The notes under the pieces are model-generated. The model worked only from the letters and a program-made list of their open reading frames with translations, was not told the origin of the DNA and did no database searches. From assembly GCF_021730395.1 (NCBI RefSeq), contig NC_069361.1, forward strand, positions 73,355,001-73,419,000: a stretch of 64,000 nucleotides of DNA, given 5' to 3'. Made by a program: the position numbers and the translations under genes. This DNA is from Mercenaria mercenaria. Its lineage: Eukaryota; Mollusca; Bivalvia; Venerida; Veneridae. How positions within the stretch are numbered: the stretch's first letter is position 1; every line of letters starts with the position of its first letter. Of this stretch, positions 59,426 to 64,000 are shown piece by piece.

Positions 59426-61399
59426 ACAAGAGCTCGTCGAACACGAAATGCCCCCATTGATGCATTCAGTAATTGCACAAGGAACAGAAATTATATGCTC
59501 ACTGTAAACAAAAGTTCATTCTGGTTTAATCTGACCTTGACCTTTAACCTATTAACCTAACAAGAGATTACAGAGTGATCTTGGCACCATCCACTGAGCC
59601 ATTTTTGAATGTTACAAATTTCAAGACTTGTTCAAGGTCAAAATCAAGGTCAAATTTCATTTCGGTACAAAACAATGTGTATGTGGTCCAAATTTGAAAG
59701 CTGTAGCTTGAGAAATGTGAAAGTAGGTCACAAGGTCAAAATCAAGGTCAAATTTTATTTCTGAACACAAAACTACGCAAGTGGTCCAAATCTGAAGCCT
59801 GTACTTTCAGAAATGTGAAAGTAGGTCACTAGGTCAATCTCAAGATCAAAGTTCATTTCAGTACACAAAACTATGCACGTGGTTCAGATTTGAAGGCTGT
59901 AGCTTGAGAAATGTGAAAGTAGGTCACTAGGTCAAAATCAAGGTCAAATTTTATTTTGGAACAAAAAACTATGCATGTGGTCCAAATTTGAAGCCTGTAC
60001 CTTCAAAAATGTGAAAGTAGGTCACTAGGTCAATAACAAGGTCAAAGTTTTTTTCAGTACACAAACCTATGCATGTGGTCCACATTTGAAGGCTGTAGCT
60101 GCAGAAATGTGAAAGTAGGTCACTAGGTCAAGATCAAGGTCAACTCATGTCAAGGTTCATCTTGCCACTCAAAACGATACATGTGGTCCAAATTTGAATG
60201 ATGTAAGTTATTGACTTGAAGATTCTAAGTTTTTCCCTATATAAGTCTATATGAACCATATGACCCCTGGGGCGGGGCCATATTTGACCCTAGAGGGATA
60301 ATTTGAACAAACTTGGTAGAGAACCACTAAATGATGCTACATAACAAAATATCAAAGCCATAGTCTTTGTGGTTTGGACAAGAAGATTTTCAAAGTTTTT
60401 CCCTATATAAGTCTATGTAAACCATGTGACCCCCAGGGCGGAGCCATATTTGACCCTAGGGGAATAATTTGAATAATCTTAGTAGAGGACCACTCGATGA
60501 TGTCATATACAAAATATCAAAGCCATAGGCTCTGTGGTTTTGGACAAGAGGTTTTTCAAAGTTTTTTCCTACATAAGTCTATATAAACCATGTGACCCCC
60601 AGGGTGGGACCATATTTGACCCCAGGGAAATAATCTGAACACTCTTGGTAGAGGACCACTAGATTATGCTACATACCAAATATCAAAGCCCTAGGCCCTA
60701 TGGTTTTAGACAAGAAAATCAGAAACCGTTTAACTGTCCCTGGCCAATGTGACCTTGACCTTTGACCTAATGACCTCAAAATCAATAGGGGTCATCTGCT
60801 GGTCATGGCCAACCTACCTATCAATTTTCCTGACATTAGGCCCAAGCGTTCTTGAGTTATTGCCTGGAAACCATTTTACTGTTCCTGGTCACTGTGACCT
60901 TGAACTTTGACGTACTGACCTCAAAATCAATAGAGGTCATCTGCTGGTCATGACCAACCTCCCTATCAACTTTAGGACCCTAGGCCTAAGCGTTCTTGAG
61001 TTATCATCCGGAAACCGTTTTACTGTTTAGGGTCACTGTGACCTTGACCTTTAACATACTGACCTCAAAATCAATAGGGGTCATCTGCTAGCCATTGCCA
61101 ACCCCCCTATCAACTTTCATGATCCTAGGCCCAAGTGTTCTTTAGTTATCATCCGGAAACCGTTTTACTATTCAGGGTCACTGTGACCTTGACCTTTGAC
61201 ATACAGACCTCAAAATCAATAGGGGTCATCTGCTGGTGATGACCAACCTCCCTATCAACTTTCATGATCCTAGGCCCAAGTTCTTGAGTTATCATCCGGA
61301 AACGGATTGGTCTACATTCCGACCGACCGACCGACAGACCGACCGACCGACCGACATCTGCAAAACAGTATACCTCTCCTTCTTCGAAGGGGGGCATAA
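59426..61399 (-). mobile_element. Hairpin-ended composite element inside the Polinton
   Basis: On the minus strand it starts TTATGCCCCCCTTCGAAG (61399), then (TCGG)n (61311-61352). About four 145-bp modules follow (60730-61310), then three modules of the family A 165-bp type (60225-60715), then about six 98-bp modules ('gtaggtcactaggtcaa' at 59723, 59821, 59919, 60017). It ends with a TCGTGTTCGACGA hairpin + GCTCTTGT. Both ends appear present. Confidence 0.85.
61317..61352. repeat. (CCGA)n microsatellite
   Basis: Nine CCGA-type units with one CAGA variant. It lies at the subterminal position of the composite element. Confidence 0.95.
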
Positions 61400-61438
61400 C
61401 TAGAGAGAGAGAATCTAAAGCCATCTGCTGTAGTAGAT

Positions 61439-61669
61439 GTGATTCAGAAACCAAAACAACGTCGGCAGCGAAGGACTGCTAAGAAAATCAAAAAGATTGG
61501 CAGACTACAAACAGGAGGTGCTAAAAAGTGGAAACAGAGGACAAATAAAAAGAAAAATAATACAAAAAAGAGTGGTAGGAAATCTGCAACAAAAAAGAAT
61601 AAAAAGCATAAAAAAAACCGGAAGATTAAAAACTCAACTATCAGAAAGAAGGACATCTTTGGAAATTAA
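61439..61669 (+). other. Polinton basic core-like protein
   Basis: A 76-residue frame, more than 40 percent Lys/Arg, with RRQRRTAKKIKK and GGAKK, ending KKDIFGN. Small very basic proteins next to the major capsid gene in Polintons resemble adenovirus core proteins. The role as DNA-condensing protein is inference. The opposite-strand frame (61656-61444) is its shadow. Confidence 0.5.
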
Positions 61670-61707
61670 AATTGATAAAAACAACAGTAAAATAATACAA
61701 AAGAGTC

Positions 61708-62985
61708 ATGTCAGTGTTTAATCCTGAAAGTTTTCACGAGGAACTTGTTTCAGAACTGGCTTTGTTTGATTTACCCAGTACACAGACTGGTGTCACAGAT
61801 ATCTACTATGAAGAAATTCGACCCATCTCTCAAGTATCAGACAGCATAAGTCCTATTGAGTTTAGAATAAGTGGACAAAACTCTATGGACTATTTAGACA
61901 TGAAAGACACACAGCTGCATGTAAAGTTAAGAGTAAAAACGACTGAAAATGCTGCCTTAGTGAGTTAAAAAGTAGGACCTGTGAATTTATTTCTCCAGGC
62001 CCTGTTTCCATCCATGGAAGTCACCTTACAGAATAAGGCCACTATCACATCAAACTACAATCCCTACAGGGCCTACATTCAAACAATTCTGAATTATGGA
62101 CAAGATGCCAAGTCCCAGCTTCAGTCTCAACTCTTTTTCATGGACACTGCTGGAAGCTATGGTGCCACAAATCCTGGTGGGGCAAATAAAGGTCTTTTTG
62201 AAAGGGTTAAACGTATAGCCACTTCGAAAGTATTGGATCTTCAAGGGCCAATATTTCACGATATGTTTTCCATGTCACGCTATATGCTGAATCAAGTGGA
62301 TGTCAAATTAAAGTTCTACAGAACTTCTCCAGTGTTTTGTTTGATTAGTGATGAAGCATCACCGGCCTTCAAAACAGAGATAGAGGACATTTACATTTTA
62401 GCCAAGAAAATACGCGTGAATCCTGCGGTCATTTATGGTCATGCAGAAATTCTAAAAACACAGAATGCAAAATATCCGTTCAACAGAGTAGAATGTCGTA
62501 CTCAAAGCATACCTAGCGGAAGCTCTAGTTTCAACTAATAGAACATGTTCCCAGGCCAAAGACTTAATAAGGTCGTTGTAGGCTTTGTAAATTCAAAAGC
62601 TCTGTCTAATGACTACAATCAGAATCCTTCTAACTTTCTAAACTGTAACATTCGAAGCATATGTCTATACTGTGATGGTTTTCCAGTTAGTTGAGCTCCT
62701 CTGAAACTTGACTTCAAATCAACCACTGGCGTGACGGATGTGCGGGCCTATGTAAACGCATTTACATCTACGGGGAAATGGAGAGAGGATGAGGGTAGTA
62801 TGTTTACAAGAGAAGGATTTAGCTCTGGTGTAACACTATTCGTTTTTCAGTTGGACCAAACTTCTCTCATCACGGGAGTATTTAAGACTAGCAAAGACTG
62901 GTACTGTGAATTTGAATGTTCAATTTGCCAGCCCCCTTTCAGGTGGGAAAATTATCAAAATATTGTTTATCTTTATTTTTTTTAA
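61708..62985 (+). pseudogene. Polinton major capsid protein region
   Basis: Blocks [55 protein letters not shown] and, further on, [20 protein letters not shown] match the double-jelly-roll capsid of Polintons (often annotated in animals as 'F54H12.2-like'). The region has the order expected of the family. It is broken and treated as a fossil. Confidence 0.82.
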
Positions 62986-63002
62986 AAAGATATAACACTT
63001 CT

Positions 63003-63028
63003 CACACACACACACACACACACACACA
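63003..63028. repeat. (CA)13 microsatellite
   Basis: Uninterrupted CA repeat between the capsid and protease parts of the Polinton. Confidence 0.97.
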
Positions 63029-63263
63029 TTGAAAAAAATAGCTGCTTTTTTTAAAGTTTTTAAGTCTAGTACTTAAACAGTCATGTTATATAGATATTAC
63101 CTGTCTTATATTTGTAAAAGGAATATTATTTTTGTATTAATAGATATTGTTTTCATTTATATTTTCCAGACACTGTCAGCTGTGTGGTCTTAAGCGGAAT
63201 TCCTTCTTTTTTTCAAGTGGATTCTTCCAGAGATATTGTATTGGAATAAACATTTAAAAAGCA

Positions 63264-63776
63264 ATGGATACATCAGAGCTTCAGTGTTGTATTAGTTGTG
63301 ATCCTGTTCTAAGTTTTAGTGTACTAGGTGTATATGCCGCTGATCAATTACCTGTGGGCTTTTCTACTTTACCAACTGCGTTTATAATTAATAGTGATAT
63401 ACATAGCAGAGAAGGGACACACTGGTCTGCATTTTATATAGACAAAAATAGACAAGTGGAATGTTTTGATTCTTATGGTAAAAGTCCAGTCTACAATTCA
63501 TCTTATTTTGATAACTGGAAAAAGGACAACGCGCTGAATTTAAAATACAATACTATGCAAATACAAAGCAATTATTCCAATGTTTGTGGATTATATTATT
63601 TATTTTATCTTCGTAATAAATTCATTGGCATGTCATTAAAGGATATACTCAACTTTTTCAGCCATAATAATTTTTCTCTTAATGATTATTTTGTATATAA
63701 TCATATGTCATATATATATTCAGATTGGATTGTTCAAAAAATAAATGTGTGTATAATCAAGTGTGTAAACCGTTAA
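63264..63776 (+). CDS. Polinton adenain-like cysteine protease
   Basis: A 170-residue frame with HWSAFYID, ECFDSYG and CGLYYLFYL, the His, acidic and Cys blocks of the adenovirus-protease (C5) family in the right order. In Polintons it is thought to mature capsid proteins. This frame looks whole, unlike the element around it. AATAAA follows directly after the stop (63775). Confidence 0.82.
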   Translation: MDTSELQCCISCDPVLSFSVLGVYAADQLPVGFSTLPTAFIINSDIHSREGTHWSAFYIDKNRQVECFDSYGKSPVYNSSYFDNWKKDNALNLKYNTMQIQSNYSNVCGLYYLFYLRNKFIGMSLKDILNFFSHNNFSLNDYFVYNHMSYIYSDWIVQKINVCIIKCVNR

Positions 63777-64000
63777 TAAAAATGATATAAACTTAAATGT
63801 CTTTTACTGGTTTATTGCTTATTTAAATCCCCATTTACATAGAACAGTGATAGTAATATGAAGCTGTGGAAAAGAAAACAAAACGACTATTCATTTTCTT
63901 TCCTTTTAATATAGTAATAAATAAACTTCACTCTTTCTTTTAAAGAAAACATTTATAATAACATACATTCATTTTGTGATATTTTATTTTAATGTCACGG
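63777..64000. other. Window end
   Basis: AT-rich, no reading frame of note. Probably still inside the Polinton. Confidence 0.4.

Larger units (their letters stand above)
57406..64000 (+). mobile_element. Fossil Polinton/Maverick, cut by the window edge
   Basis: All recognised parts are on the plus strand in this order: integrase, penton-like, small structural candidate, basic core-like protein, major capsid region, adenain-like protease. This set belongs to Polintons. A MITE (58705-58946) and a hairpin-ended element (59426-61399) are inserted in it. It is broken, with about five disruptions besides the insertions. The polymerase and packaging ATPase are not seen; they may lie beyond 64000 or be lost. 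Terminal repeats are not identified. Several frames are still long, so it is perhaps of middle age, older than both insertions. Confidence 0.88.

Noticed and set aside
61444-61656. Minus-strand Phe/Leu-rich, membrane-like frame
   Set aside because: Shadow of the Lys-rich frame on the plus strand.

Overview
The window looks like nuclear DNA of a bivalve mollusc, probably a heterodont (venerid-like) clam. It is AT-rich and holds two intron-containing, animal-type genes. Its repeats are ones I know from bivalve genomes: hairpin-ended elements starting TTAGCTCACC or TTAGCTCGACTATTCG and ending in ACAAGAG on the other strand, tRNA-derived SINEs ending in TTAAACCC plus A-rich tails, and many short inverted-repeat elements. 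I made no database search; the taxonomic call is recognition plus inference.

Only two host genes can be fully traced. On the minus strand (4917-9784) six exons encode a 339-residue beta-1,3-glucuronyltransferase (B3GAT family, GlcAT-I-like), a Golgi enzyme of the proteoglycan linker. Intron 5 carries a 1.3 kb minisatellite with a 439-bp higher-order duplication. On the plus strand (39465-50407) five exons encode a 386-residue PP2C phosphatase of the PPM1A/PPM1B type, and its introns are loaded with SINE, hairpin-ended and hAT-like insertions. The two genes show no functional link.

The rest is mostly mobile DNA. About a quarter of the window (roughly 15 kb) is large dispersed elements of one architecture: a hairpin at the TTAGCTC end, a short CG-rich repeat, a core of 98-176 bp tandem modules, then a second hairpin followed by CTCTTGT. 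Hairpin stems change sequence between copies yet keep pairing, and core modules are exchanged between families. I infer rolling-circle (Helentron/HINE, 'pearl'-like) non-autonomous elements.

From 16.2 to 24.3 kb lies a dense set of terminal-inverted-repeat elements. These are a TA-flanked element with a TTAA MITE nested in it, a 1.0 kb hAT-like element with 8-bp duplications, and a 4.06 kb element with about 210-bp, near-identical inverted termini and a perfect 8-bp duplication. Others are a 1.9 kb element (32449-34345), a broken pogo/Tigger element (34963-35838), a LINE 3' end (14660-15262) and several MITEs.

The right end (57.4 kb to the window edge) is a fossil Polinton/Maverick. It has an integrase with chromodomain-like end, penton-like and basic core-like parts, a major capsid region and an adenain-like protease. 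A MITE and a 2 kb hairpin-ended element are inserted in it. It is broken, and the polymerase and packaging ATPase are not visible. Large stretches (11.5-13.1, 24.3-27.4, 36.3-38.1, 45.6-51.7 and 53.2-56.0 kb) show no gene I can support.
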